Shown: positions 46,071 through 57,846, counted from the stretch's first letter. The stretch: 64,000 nucleotides of DNA from Tupaia tana (GCA_026018925.1 JAKSZU010000004.1:35111233-35175232); one strand, 5' to 3'. Numbers and translations are program-made. Notes: generated by a model from the letters alone, not told the origin.

Positions 46071-46109
46071 AGACAGGACAAATCCACATGGTATTGGACT
46101 TAACATGTG

Positions 46110-46470
46110 TCTTAGTTCAGGCTCATAGAACAAAATACCTGAGTATTTTGACTGAGTGGCTTAAATAATAGACCTTTATTTCTCACAGTTCTAGAAGCTG
46201 TGAAGTCCAAGATCAAGGTGCCCGTAGATTAGGTATCCAGTAAGGGTCCCTTCCTGGTTACCTTCCTGCTGTATCCTCACATTGCAGACAGAGGAAGGTC
46301 CCTGGTCTTTCCCTCCTTTGCAAGGCCACTAATCTCGTCACAGCGCCCCACCCTCATAACTTCATCTAAACTTAATTATTTCCCGAAGGTCCGACCTCCA
46401 AATATCATCACATCGGGAATTAGGGCTTCAACATCCAAATTTGGGGGAATATATCCAGTCCATAATTATT
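46110..46470 (-). mobile_element. MLT1-type MaLR LTR
   Basis: Close match in order to the MLT1 consensus as I recall it, reversed: gtcttagttcaggctcatag, actgagtggcttaaataata, tttctcacagttctagaagc, cctccaaatatcatcacatc, gggcttcaacatccaaattt, ending cagtccataa. Solo LTR with no internal region. Confidence 0.85.
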
Positions 46471-46946
46471 AATATTTAACTCACAAATTCCCTGTTCTTT
46501 CATATGATGTGTGAGAAATATGGTAATACTAAGAATCTAGCAAAGGACTTGGAGATTGACTCTTCTTGTCATATGGACTTGGAGTAGTCAAAAAAGCGCA
46601 ACCACAATTTTCTCATCTGTAAAATTAGTAGAGTAGCCATTTACTTTTTGTGGGAGCAAAATTAATAGTGTACATAAAAATGAACAATATTAACAATAGT
46701 GTACATAAAACGTCCTTTGAAAACCATGGAAGTGCAGTTTAGATAAGAGTTATATTTCCATAATACATAGTATCATAGCAGTTTTCATAGGATCCCATAG
46801 ATCAATATCATTTGTGGATTTATGTGTCTTCTCTATTATCCTATGAGAACCTAGAAGCTGTTCCTCATCTTTATGTCCTCATAATATATTGTATCTTGTT
46901 TTGTACTGACTATATAATTGCTTGAATGTTTATTAAATTGAACTGA

Positions 46947-47222
46947 GGGCCAACTCCATGGCTGGTGGTTAAGGCAGCTAGATCCAACATGGCTAACCAG
47001 ATAGTTTGAGCCCCAGATCCAGTGGCTGGGTAAACACACTGGGTGCGTGTGCGCATATGTCCAAAATCTTGACAGGATGGAGAAATGGAGAACAAGGGAT
47101 TGCCGTGTGACCACACCACACTGGAAGATGCCTTCTCCCTCTCCCTTCCTTTCTATCTCAGGCAAACACAATGCACCTTCTGGCAAATTGAAAAAAAAAA
47201 ATTTTAATTAAAAGTAAACAAA
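46947..47222 (+). repeat. Long SINE, old subtype
   Basis: gggccaactccatggctggt head, diverged body, aaattgaaaaaaaaaaattt tail. Resembles the copies at 54930 and 60240 in having the cgaattcttgca-free 3' end tctggcaaattg. Confidence 0.8.
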
Positions 47223-47471
47223 CTGAATTAACGGTTGTCATTCGTCCTCCTTACTGTTAAATTTTACGATACGGATGTTGGAAAAAGCAACTTATGGAAG
47301 GATAAGCGGTGGTATATAGAACAGTATTTTCAGAAAACACACCTATTCATGTGTTTGCTTGCCTTTCTGTTTAGAATTGATTCTCTCCCTCCTTTCAAAC
47401 AAAACATCTGAGACATCTTGCATGATTAAACAAAATGTCAAAGGACATTAACATGAAAATAAAATTAGTCC

Positions 47472-47690
47472 TGGCCCAGCAGCAGTGGCACAAGTGGGAG
47501 AACTTGAGCAGGCACAGGGTTTGGATCTCAGTTGGTCTTGAACATTGCCAGGTGAGCCCACAGACACACCCACTGTTCTGGCCAGCAGGAAGGCGGAAGG
47601 CAGGACCATGGCATAGCAAGGTCCTATCAGAAAGCTTCTCTCTCTCCTTCTTTCTCTCTGTCTCATGAAAGAAATAAGTAATAACAATAC
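47472..47690 (+). repeat. Second SINE family
   Basis: ggcccagcagcagtggcaca head, B-box-like gggtttggatctcagttgg, CT-rich run, end ctcatgaaagaaataagt. Confidence 0.7.
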
Positions 47691-49120
47691 ATTTTAAAAC
47701 CCTAAAAACTCAAAATTAGTTTCATTAAAATGAACAAAGGAATCCAAAGAGCAGAGGAATATTGTTAAGTGCCTGGAATGGATCAATTACTATACTTAAG
47801 GCAGCCCCCAAAGCATCAATATCTTTGTTTTATTTCTTCCCTAGGAAACAGTACTTTTAAGAGAGGAGAAATGATGATTTCATCTCATATGCCAGCAGCT
47901 CAGATTTGTATTTGTCCTGAGGGTTTATTTAATCTTCATATTCCCCAGCAACTGTGTAAAATGTATTTGGGAGAATTTCCCATCCTGGCCGCAAAAGTAT
48001 CATCTCCTTTGGTGTTGATCCGTATGCATTCTTGAGGCAACTGTGCCTTAAAATTGTGGTACATTCATTGTTACAGCACTGCAGAATTCCCTTGGAAAAG
48101 CGTATTACAGACTCATTAAAACCACATTAGTTTATCATGGTTTACAGTGCGAGAACTAGGAAATGAATTATTGAGTAACTTATTAACACGAAAGGAGTCT
48201 GTCACACTAAATGATACACTGTAGTTAGAGGCATCCATTACAGGCTTCAGAAGCAGAGTGTGCAAGGATGCCTTTCAATCCAAATGCCCACTACTCAAGA
48301 ATAGTCACAGGCTCCCTGAATATCGGCGTCTGCAGAAAGAAGATAGGCTTTCTACTTAGGCTCTTCACAAATTATTTAAACATAAGTGAGAGCTAACTAC
48401 ACAAAGTTGTTAAAAGAGATAAATAATGTGTGTAGGGCCTGGTATGTTTCAATGGAAGGGAACCAATGAGGCTCCAGTCGGCTTCACATTTCCAAGTATC
48501 CAGTTTCTATTGACACAAGTAGAAGGAAAACAGAGCACCTACCAGCACAGCAGGCTCATCTATTTTACTCTTCAAACCTACTTGCTCAGGGCTTTTTGTT
48601 TTCGTTTTTATAGATGAAGAAACAGAGGCTCAGAGGGGTGAAAGAATTTGCCCAGATTAGTTTGAAACAGAGGTGAAACTCAACCTGATTTCTGTCACAC
48701 TCTAACATCCTTTTTCCCACTTTACTGTACAGCATTTATAATGCAACATGTCCTTTGCCCATAATGTTTGGACAGACAGAAATACAAGGTAACTAACAAA
48801 AGAATTTAAAATGGAAATCCTTCTAAAATAGGTTCCTTTCTACCTTAGTAAACAGGATAAACTGAACACACTTTAACCCTTTTTTGGAACTAAAACAGTG
48901 GAACAATTTGCTTGTGGCTACAGATTGGCACTTCTATGACCCCTTCCTTTGGCTATAATGCAGAGCTCATGGTGAGCCTGGGTCATGTGAAGACAAGAGC
49001 AATATCCTACAGAAGGTCCAGGGACAAAAAATAGAGTCTGGGTCCCTGAAGACTTCACAAAGCAAAGCCACTCTCACTGCTCAGACATTTACACGGAAGA
49101 GAAATAGCTATACCAGGAAC
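47691..49120. other. Repeat-poor non-coding DNA
   Basis: Reverse MIR fragment at about 48605-48710 (atagatgaagaaacagaggc). No supported exon. Confidence 0.45.
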
Positions 49121-49124
49121 TGGT

Positions 49125-49350
49125 GGGTTTTTTGCTTGTTGTTTGTTTTCTGTAAAGTATCACATGGTAAATATTTTAGGCTTTGCAGGCCATATGATCT
49201 CTGTCACAGCCACCAACTCTCTGTTGTAGCACAAAAGCAGCTATAGACAATTCATATATAAGAATGAGAGTGGCTGTGTTCCAATAAAACTTTATTTACA
49301 AAAACAGGTGTGGGCCAGATCTGGTGTGCTGACTCCTCACCTATATAATT
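49125..49350 (+). mobile_element. MER20-type hAT relic
   Basis: tggtaaatattttaggcttt, caaaagcagctatagacaat, tggctgtgttccaataaaac and tttatttacaaaaacaggtg follow a common eutherian hAT element that I know as MER20. Non-autonomous; no transposase. Confidence 0.75.
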
Positions 49351-50868
49351 GAAAGCATGTTATTTTCGGTCTGTCAAAGCAGCTGAACCTATATTTCTGA
49401 GCTAAGTGCTAATCTGAAACTTGTTAAAGTGGTTTTTCTTACCACCTGGTTGCTCTTTTGCCATTTTTTTCTTTTTTCTTATGAGAAAAAAAAAGATCTG
49501 TTGCATGACCTCCTGAGAAGAGTAATATAATGACTTTTCTATAAGATTATTTATTGAATAAAAGATCAAAGGAATTATCTTCACAGTCTTGATCAGTTTC
49601 TTTTTTTCATTTTGGCAGAAAGCAGTCATGTTTTTCAGTATCAGAATACCCAGTATAACCTTGTCAGCTTCAACTCATTTTATTTATTTTATAAATGTTT
49701 TTAGGCACGTGTGTCAGGTACTGGGCTAATTCTTCTTCATGTATTGCTCTGTAAAGTGAGAGATTTAAGTATCATGGTAAAAGTTTTCTTTGTGTAGTTT
49801 TATTGGGAGGGAATTCGTACTAAAACCATTACAACTATGGTTGGGACTATAACATCAATATAGTTCTCATTGTAGTTTGCACATGTAGAGCCTCGTTATT
49901 GTATTTGAACTTCTTTGATTTTATCCAAGTTCATTCTGGTAACCTGAGAATCTGTGAGAGAGAGAAGGCTCTATTGTAAACCAGAACTAATATATGGCTT
50001 TATTAGAAAATATATCTAAGTCCTATATGTAGAATCTTTCTACATTTAAAATCAACCATGGCTATGATGGAATAACTGGCTACAACACAATAAGTAGAAA
50101 AGCAAGATAAAAACAAAACCAAAAAAAACTTCACGAACAGAAGCGATGCCCAGGCAGCCAGGATATGAAGGATCAAGCTCCTGGAGAGAATGAAATATTA
50201 CTGACTTGAGACTGACAGTTGGATCAAGACTTTCTCCTCTGGAACATTTGCTAAATATTAAAGAGTGAGATGAGAGGCTGAACAGATGGGTAGAGGATAG
50301 CCAGCAATAGATTGAGACTATAACAGCACTCTCAGGAATCCCATGGAATTGAAGAGGTAGAACTTGGGTTCAGATGTATTATGGCTGCTGTGACTGGAGG
50401 GAGCAAACCCCAAAGAAAAAAGAGGTACAAAGAACTGAGGGTAATGCCATGCTCTATAGTTTTTTCTCAAGGTATTCATTGTTACTTAAGTTGGATCAGG
50501 TGAGAGACTGAAAAATGAGAAAAGCATGACTAGAAATGCAAGGAGAGTTTGTGACAATTTTGTGATACTGGGGAGATAGAATTAGATGTTAGGATCTGCC
50601 AAGGAAGGTATAAACACCCTAGCCTCTCCGTTTAGACTCACTGTAGAGCTGAAGCAAACCAAAGCTAGATTAAGTCATTCTGCAAATAAGTCTTACCAAA
50701 AGACGTACCCCAACCTTAAGACTTCAATTCCTAATTAGAGTGAGGCAGTTTATCTCAGTCCTAACTGCCATCCAGAGAGTAGTTTAAATCTTCTCTAGAG
50801 CAAGATAACATCATCAAGAGCCTCACAGTTTTCCTTAGAAGATTTCTAGCATTCAAAATTACAGGCAT
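49351..50868. other. Non-coding DNA, no gene seen
   Basis: AT-rich sequence. From about 50050 (ggctatgatggaataactgg) it looks like degraded L1-type text, but I cannot place it. Confidence 0.35.
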
Positions 50869-51136
50869 AGGGACCAGCAGTTAGCATAATGGCTATGTCA
50901 CTGGACTCCCACGTAGTTGACCGCGGTTTGCGTCCCAGACCCGGTAGCTTAAAACTCACGCCAAGCGCGTATGCGTGCGTGCCCAAGATCCCGAGAGGAG
51001 AATGGAGGAGAAGGGATTGTAGCGTGGCCATCCCCCCTGGGGGGTGATTTCTCGCTTTCTGTCTCTCTGTCTCTCTCTGTCTGTCTGGCGAGCGCACGTG
51101 CCATATAGCAAAAACCTCTCCCAAAAAAACCCCCCC
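50869..51136 (+). repeat. Long tRNA-derived SINE
   Basis: Perfect target duplication aaaattacaggcat; unusual short C7 run after the A tail (aaaaaaaccccccc). Confidence 0.94.
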
Positions 51137-51454
51137 AAAAATTACAGGCATGTAAGAAATAGAACAAAGAGAAAAAGCAGATAATACAAACAGACCTATA
51201 GGTAATACAGACTTTAGAGATCACAGATACAGACTTTAAAACCACTCATTATTATGTTCAAAGAAATCGATAACAAAATGGAGAATTTTATTCAAGAAAT
51301 GGATTGCATTTAAAAACCAAATGGTTTCTCTAAAGCAAGTACATACAGTGTCTGAAATTTAAAACTCAGTGAATGAGTTTAACACTAGATTAAAGCTAAG
51401 AGAGTTTGAGCAACTTGGAAAATAACTCAACACAAAGGAGACTGAAGAAGCCCA

Positions 51455-51665
51455 ATCTCAGTGGCATAGACTGTGACATGTTGAGCTGCAGCTATGGAAG
51501 CCACCAGGCAACCATGGGCTCGCATCCCTGGAACATGCTTGGTGTGTGCACCCAGGTGCCCAAGATCCTGAGGCTGGGAAAAGGTGATTGTAGTGTGCCA
51601 AGACCTATTGAGTGTGCCCCCCCCACCCAATGTCATGCATGAGTTCTCTATCATTAATAAAATAA
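51455..51665 (+). repeat. Diverged SINE, family uncertain
   Basis: tcagtggcatagactgtgac head, cccaagatcctgaggctggg body reminiscent of the long SINE, ending catgagttctctatcattaa then AATAAA. Could be a chimera of the two SINE families. Confidence 0.5.
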
Positions 51666-52225
51666 AGTAGAAATAGACTGAAGAGTGGGAAGCAGAAAAG
51701 GATGAGAAATACAGAAAAAAAATCTTTAGATATATATGGCACATGGTAAATTTCAGCATACATGAAGTTAGAGTACTTGGGGAAGAAACAGAGAACCTTT
51801 AAATGGATGATGTCTGAGAATTTCCTGAAGTAGGCAAAATTTAGTGCCACCAATTCAAGGAGCTACAAACTCCAGAAAAATACATTGAAAGAATACCACA
51901 CCTAGCCACATGAAGATAAAGCTGCTGAAAGCCAGGAGTAGTGAGAAAAGATATATTATTCTCAAACAAGCAACAATAAGCCTGACAGCTTATTTCTTGG
52001 CAGCAACAATATAAATCCAGAGAACATAGAATGGTGTCTTTAAAGTGGTCAAGAGGAGGAGGAGGAACAGGAAGGGGAGAAATAACTATTAACCTAGACT
52101 TTTATATCCAATGAAAACTATCTTTGAAAGTGAAAATGAGCTCTGTATTTTTATATAGGTGGTGGTTACAGGGGTTTGATGAGTAACATCCCACTAAGCT
52201 GCCCAATTAAGATTTATATAATTTT

Positions 52226-52490
52226 GGGAACCAGCAGTTAGCGTAATGGCTATGTCGCTGGACTCCCACGTAGTCGACCGCGGTTCGCGTCTCGGACCCG
52301 GTGGCTTACAACTCACGCCGGGCGCGTGTGCGTGCGTGCCCAAGATCCCGAGAAGAGAATGGAGGAGAAGGGATTGCGGCGTGACCATCCCCCCTGGGGG
52401 GTGATTTCTCGCTTTCTGTCTCTATGTCTCTCTCTGTCTGGCGAGCGCACGCGCCCTATAGCGAAAAACCTCTCCAAAAAAAAAAAAAAA
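52226..52490 (+). repeat. Long tRNA-derived SINE, young
   Basis: Perfect 17 bp target duplication aagatttatataatttt, 18-base A tail, intact GC-rich arms. One of the youngest insertions in the window. Confidence 0.96.
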
Positions 52491-52697
52491 AAGATTTATA
52501 TAATTTTTATATGTACATTATATCTCAATAAAAAGGTACACTGATAGCAAAATAAAAATGCTTTCATTTAAATAAAACCCAAGATATTTGTCACTAGCGG
52601 GCACATTTTACAAAAAAATATTAAAGAACTTCAGGCAGAAGAATATAATCCTTTATGGAAACATGGAAGTGTTGAAAGGAATAAAAAGTAATTTAAG

Positions 52698-52796
52698 AGC
52701 TACCAAGTGGTGTGGAGGTTAAGGCAGCTGGATTCCAAATGGCAGACTGTGTGGTTTGAGTCCCAGATCTGGTGGCTTGAAAAACACATTGGGCAC
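52698..52796 (+). repeat. Orphan SINE head
   Basis: Head only (agctaccaagtggtgtggag ... cttgaaaaacacattgggca), immediately followed by a complete SINE in the same orientation. Confidence 0.78.
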
Positions 52797-53053
52797 TAGG
52801 CCAGCAGGTGGTGTGATGATTAGGGCACTGGACTCCCACATGGCCTACCATAGTTCTAGTCCCAGGCCTGATGGCTTGAAAATCATGCTGGGTGCATGTG
52901 TGTGCATGGCCAAAATCCCAGGAGGAGAGTGGAGAAAAAGGGATTGCGATGTGGCCATCCCCCCAGGGGGTAATTTCCCACTTCTCTGTCTTTGTCTCTA
53001 TCTCTTTCATGTGTGCATGCACCCTAGCAAAAACTTAAAAAAAAAAAAAAAAG
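52797..53053 (+). repeat. Long SINE, older subtype
   Basis: taggccagcaggtggtgtga head, complete body, A tail followed by a purine-rich stretch to about 53180. Confidence 0.88.
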
Positions 53054-53190
53054 GAAAGAGAAATATGAACAAATATATGGAAAAGAAACTGAAAATGGAG
53101 AAAAGAAGAAGAGAAAAGGAAGAAAGAATGAGAAAGGAAGAAAGAAAGACAAAAAAGATGATAGAGAAGGAGGGAAAAAGAAGCATGCAA
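53054..53190. repeat. Purine-rich stretch
   Basis: Almost only A and G (gaaaggaagaaagaaagac and similar) following a SINE A tail. Confidence 0.75.
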
Positions 53191-53696
53191 CAATGAAATA
53201 AATACCTTTTTTTTCACTTCTTGGTTTCAAAATCTCAGTCTTGGACAACAGCTACTACAGAAGGGAAAGAGACTTCATATGAACTCTAAGTACACATTTT
53301 AATATACTGTGTGTGCATTACTTTATTTGTACAATGTTAATCTCACTATACATTACGGTTGACCATATCCGAGTTAGCTGTACTGCACTAAAGGGCAATT
53401 CTCCACAAACATTAGTGGTAATAAGAATTCTATCCCAGGATGTGACTGGTGCACTGAAAGGGTAGATTCAATGTTACTAAGGAGGCACCTAATAGAAAAT
53501 CATGTGATATGGTGACTGTATTAAAGAAAAATCAGGATAAAATATGCATATATTTGCTGTGCAGCTACAAACCAAAAGAAAGCTGCTTTACTTACATCAG
53601 AAAAAATAGATTTCCAATCACAAACCCTTACCACAGAAAAAGACATCTCATAAGGGTGAGGTCCATCCTCCAAGAAGATATAAGAATTCAAACTAT

Positions 53697-53951
53697 GGGG
53701 GACCAGCAGTTAGCATAATGGCTATGTCGCTGGACTCCCACGTAGTTGACTGAGGTTTGAGTCCCAGACCCGGTGGCTTAAACTCACACCGGGCACGTGT
53801 GCATGCGTGCCCAATATCCCGAGAGGAGGACGGAGGAGAAGGGATTGTGGCATGGCCATCCCCCCTGGGGGGTGATTTCTCGCTTTCTGTCTCTCTGTCT
53901 CTCTCTCTGTCTGGCGAGCGTATGCGCCCTATAGCAAAAATCTCTCCAAAT
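53697..53951 (+). repeat. Long tRNA-derived SINE inside L1
   Basis: Target duplication aagaattcaaact, perfect; very short A tail. Confidence 0.94.
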
Positions 53952-54179
53952 AAAGAATTCAAACTGTGCATGTACTACTAGCAGAGCTTCAATACTTAGG
54001 AAGAAAAAACTGGCAGATCTAAAAGGAGAAACTGGCAAATCCATAATTGCCAAATGGGAGGGAGGGTCCTCTAAAATACCTCTTTCCAGAACAGATAGAA
54101 CAGGCATATAAAAACAAAAATCAGGAAGGACACAGAAAATCCAAACACCTCAGTAAACTGACTTGACCTAATTGATGTA

Positions 54180-54249
54180 CTGGGTTGTCAGGAAAGTCAT
54201 GATGCATTTTTGCATAGAAACATATGTCATGACTTTCCTGATGACCAAA
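54180..54249. mobile_element. Mariner-type MITE, copy 7, inside L1
   Basis: 70 bp, TA on both sides; ctgggttgtcaggaaagtca against tgactttcctgatgacca. Confidence 0.9.
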
Positions 54250-54641
54250 TATATACAACACTAAAACACTAAGGACAATACATACTTTATTTTGAAGTGT
54301 ACATGACATATTCACCAGGCTTGAACTTACGTAGGACCATAAAACAAGTCTCAATGAATTCCAGATAATTTGAATGATTCTTTGTAATGTCTTCTAACTA
54401 CAGTAGAATAAAATTAGAAAACATTTTTTTAATAGGAAGTATCTACATGTTGAAAAATCAACAATATATTTAAAAATAAGCCATGAGTTAAAGAATGCAT
54501 CTTAACTAAAATCAGAAAAAAAGGGGTTAGACAATAGCACAACAATGAAATGCAACACTATGCAAGGCAAGCTCACATGAAAGCTTTCTGTTTCACTTCC
54601 AGAGACCTCCTTCAATTCAGTGGAAAACACTTCCCTATGAT

Positions 54642-54780
54642 CTGGGGCTGGCTAAAAGGTAGGAGTGGATCATAGCAACAGACCCTATTGGGGTTGCTGT
54701 CTCTCTCTCTCTCTCTCTCTCTTAATTTCTCACTCTCTTTCTCTCTCACTCATGAAAGAAATAAACTTTTAAAAATCAAA
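54642..54780 (+). repeat. Second SINE family, 5' truncated
   Basis: Starts ggggctggctaaaaggtagg; (CT)n run; ends catgaaagaaataaactttt. Confidence 0.68.
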
Positions 54781-54929
54781 TATATTGAACTGAATGATAA
54801 TGACAATGTGACATCAAAATTTGCTTGATGCACCTCTTGTTGAGAAATTAGAGCCTTAAATACATATATGAGAAATGAAAAAAGAAATCAATGATCTAGT
54901 TGTGAATTTTAAGACTATGTAAAGACCAA

Positions 54930-55175
54930 GGCCAGCCCTGCAACACAGTGGCTAGGAGGGTCTAATTGCACATGGCTGACCACATGGCTGACCATGAATC
55001 TTGGCCCTGGTGGCTTGAAAAACCACACTGATACGTGCATAGGTGCCCAAAATCCTGACAGGAAAGAAGAATACAGAAAGAACTGTGGTGTTACCACACC
55101 CCGTTGGGGGGTGCTTTCTCTCTGTCTCTGGAGAGCATGTACCCACTTGGCAATAATAATAACAAAAGACAACAA
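54930..55175 (+). repeat. Long SINE, old
   Basis: aggccagccctgcaacacag head containing a 13 bp tandem duplication (catggctgacca); diverged body and AAT-rich tail. Confidence 0.8.
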
Positions 55176-55664
55176 AATAAACCAAAGAAAATAGAAAACC
55201 ATAGTCATTATAAAAGAATGGGCAAAGAAAATAGAAAACAAATGTAAAATAGAGAAAATCATGAAAACCAAATGAGTGGTTTTTTCCAACCTTTAACAAT
55301 GTAATCAAGAAAAGAAAGACTAATGACAAAATCTGAACTGAAAAACAATTATTAGATATTATAAAAACTCGATGCACGTAAATTTTAAAGTTTACTTAAA
55401 ATTGTTTTATTTAGGTATAAAATGACCAAAATCTTTGAAAAACACAACTTAGCAAACTGCATAAGAGGAAATTAAAAATCTGAATGGTCTTATTCCTAAT
55501 GAAGAAATTAATTTTGTTAAGTGGAAACCTTTCCACAAGGAACTCTCTAGGCCCAGGTGACATCACAGTGCAATTTCCATTCATTTAAGGAAGAAATGAC
55601 ACCATTTTGCACAAGATCTTCGTGTGTATGTGTGAATGTGTGTGACTATATCTAAAAAATCTTG

Positions 55665-55934
55665 AGGTCAGTAGGTAGAGTGGTAGTTAAGGTGCTGGAC
55701 TCGCACATGGTTGACAACGGTGCAAGTCTCAGACCCAGGGGCTTGATACTCACGCCAGGCACTACGCATGTATGCCCAAAATCCCAAGAGGAGAATGGAG
55801 GAGAAGGAATTACAGCATGGCCATCCCCCCTGGGGGGGGGGGGGTGATTTCTTAGCTTTCCCTCTCTCATTTCTATTTCTCTCCGTCTCTCTCTCCCAGA
55901 TGCATGCACTCTATGGCAAAAAAAAAAAAAAAGT
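55665..55934 (+). repeat. Long SINE, aggtcagtaggtag subtype
   Basis: Complete, with the internal G-run enlarged to about 12 bases near 55831-55843. Confidence 0.88.
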
Positions 55935-56161
55935 AGGATTAGCAAATCAAACCCAGCAATATATTAAAAATATATCATTACCACATCAGATTTATTCTGT
56001 GGCTGCAAAGGTAATTTATTATTTAAAATCAATTTAATTCATCACGCTAATGAAATAAAGGAAAAAAATCATGTCATATTATACAGAAAAAGCATTTCAC
56101 AAATTCAACATCCATTTGAGATAAAATACGTATCGAGAAACAACAAAGTTGTATATTATTA

Positions 56162-56239
56162 TTTGGTCAGGAAAGTTATGACACATTTTTCTACGTTTTT
56201 CTATGCAAAAAATGCATCATGACTTTCCCAATGACTCAG
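56162..56239. mobile_element. Mariner-type MITE, copy 8
   Basis: 78 bp, TA on both sides, at the end of the L1 reverse-transcriptase fragment. Confidence 0.88.
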
Positions 56240-56269
56240 TAGTTGAATGTTTCCTTAAATGTTAATCTT

Positions 56270-56860
56270 CCTCAAAGTTTCTGACTCTAATTGCCATTGC
56301 TGTGGAACACTCTATCTCAAAGAATAGAGAATTAAAACGTCAACCAATTTACTGTACCTCATGAGTTCTGTGGACTAAGAATTTCAGCAGGGCTTGGCTG
56401 GGTGATTCTGCTACTCCTTGACTGTGGTACTCACCTGGCGGGTGGGCTGCCTAGAGACTCAAATTCTTATGTTAACATATTTGGTGCCTTAGCTGGATGA
56501 CTAGACTCATGTGTGACTGTCAGCTAAAGTGTCTACGTGTGGCCTCTCCAGTGTGCATGTCTCAAGGAAGCCAGGCTCTCCCGTGGTGGCTGGCATCCTC
56601 CAGGAGAGGCACAAGAAAGCGAGGAGACACAGAATGTTTTCTGTCACAGCCTCAGAAGTCACACAGTCTTGCTTCTGCTGCTCTCTGTTCGTTATCAGCG
56701 ACCCATAGGCTAGCTCGGAGTCAAAGTGAGAAGCTCTGCCTTGTGCAAGGTCACATGATAAAGCACCCCATGGGATGGGAAGTACCATGGTGGCCTTCAT
56801 TGGAAAATATAACCCACCACTTCCATCTGTCTCAAATGGTTTCATCTACAAGAGACCAGG
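56270..56860 (-). mobile_element. Ancient LTR fragment (MaLR/ERVL-like)
   Basis: ccattgctgtggaacactct, cagggcttggctgggtgatt, ctccttgactgtggtactca and ggcctctccagtgtgcatgt: the layout recalls old mammalian LTRs; subfamily not assigned. Confidence 0.45.
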
Positions 56861-56897
56861 GTATATGATATTCTATCCATAAAAATATATTTAAAGG

Positions 56898-57370
56898 GGC
56901 CAGATGGTCGTACATACAGCAGTGGCACAATACTCTGTGATGCCGGACCCACATGTGAAGGTCCTAGGTTTGGATCCTAAGGCTTCTTTGCATACATTGG
57001 GTGCACACCCATGCCTATAGTCCAGGCTGGCTAAAGCTGAAGGTGGATCATGACATAAAGGTCCTTGGGAGGTGGGGAGAGGTGTCAGTAGGTAGTGTAG
57101 TGGTTAAGGTATTGGACTCTCACATGGCCAACCACAGTTCAAGTCCTGGACCAGGCGACTTGCTTTCTCACACCCTTGCTCCTCACTCTCTCTCTCTCTG
57201 CATCTCTCCCTGGTAAGTGCATGTGCCCTATAACAATAATAATAGTAAAATTAATAATTCTTTTTTTTAAAAAAAGAAAAAGGTCCTACTGGGGTGACTG
57301 TCTCTTTATCTCTGTTTCTCTCTCAGTGTCTTTTTCTTTCATGAAGAATATATGTATTAAGAACTTGACC
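56898..57370 (+). repeat. Second SINE family, split by a short SINE
   Basis: Most complete member: ggggccagatggtcgtacat head, cagcagtggcacaatactct, B-box-like ggtttggatcctaagg, then interruption, then actggggtgactgtctcttt and catgaagaatatatg. The inner SINE lies at about 57067-57283 with repeat aaaggtcct. Confidence 0.75.
57067..57283 (+). repeat. Short tRNA-derived SINE nested in the second family
   Basis: gtcagtaggtagtgtagtgg head, ggttcaagtcctggacc-like B box, CT-rich run, aataataatagtaaaatt tail; flanking aaaggtcct. Confidence 0.85.
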
Positions 57371-57386
57371 CAGCACCAGTGAAATA

Positions 57387-57462
57387 TTGGGTTGTTGGAA
57401 AAGTCATGACTATTTGTGCATAGAAAAACAGGAAAATACTCATGACTTTTCCTACAAGCCAA
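57387..57462. mobile_element. Mariner-type MITE, copy 9
   Basis: 76 bp, TA on both sides: ttgggttgttggaaaagtca against tgacttttcctacaagcc. Sits at the end of the split SINE. Confidence 0.88.
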
Positions 57463-57559
57463 TAGAAGCCTTCTTTGTACCCTTCAAAATTAGTCTCTAA
57501 TTGTGTCTGATACGTGTTCCTAGGCTTCCAATATAGTATGAATAGAGAGATAAGATTTA

Positions 57560-57846
57560 GGGACCAGCAGCTAGCATAGTGGTTAAGATGCTGGATTCCT
57601 ACGTAGAAGATTGAGGTTCGAATCCTGGACCTAGGGGCTTGAAACCCATGCTGGGTTCGTGTGCGCGCCTGCCTGAAATCCTGAGAGGAGAATGGAGGAG
57701 AAAGGATTGTGGCATGGCCTTCCCCACCCGTGTGTGTGTGTGTGTGTGTGTGTGGCCGGGGGGGGGGGGGGTGATTTCTCACTTTCTGTCTCTCTGTCTC
57801 ACTCTGTCTCTCTGGCAAGCACACATGCCCTATAGCTCAAAAAAAG
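57560..57846 (+). repeat. Long SINE with (TG)n and poly-G in the body
   Basis: The C-run/G-run segment has been replaced by cacccg, 12 TG units (57729-57753) and 13 Gs, showing mutation of the internal hairpin region. Confidence 0.9.

Larger units (their letters stand above)
51140..56161 (+). mobile_element. Degraded L1, plus strand, many nested insertions
   Basis: Between SINEs and MITEs the order is that of an old L1. ORF1-like at 51150-52150 (cctagccacatgaagataaa, cttttatatccaatgaaaac). ORF2 endonuclease-region text at about 54130-54420 (agaaaatccaaacacctcag, accataaaacaagtctcaat). Reverse transcriptase at 55490-55610 (ctaggcccaggtgacatcac) and 55940-56158 (caaacccagcaatatattaa, agaaaaagcatttcac). 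All frames broken. Confidence 0.65.

Noticed and set aside
53035..53248. Phe/Ser/Leu-rich open frames suggesting a membrane protein.
   Set aside because: Translation of the purine-rich stretch following a SINE tail.
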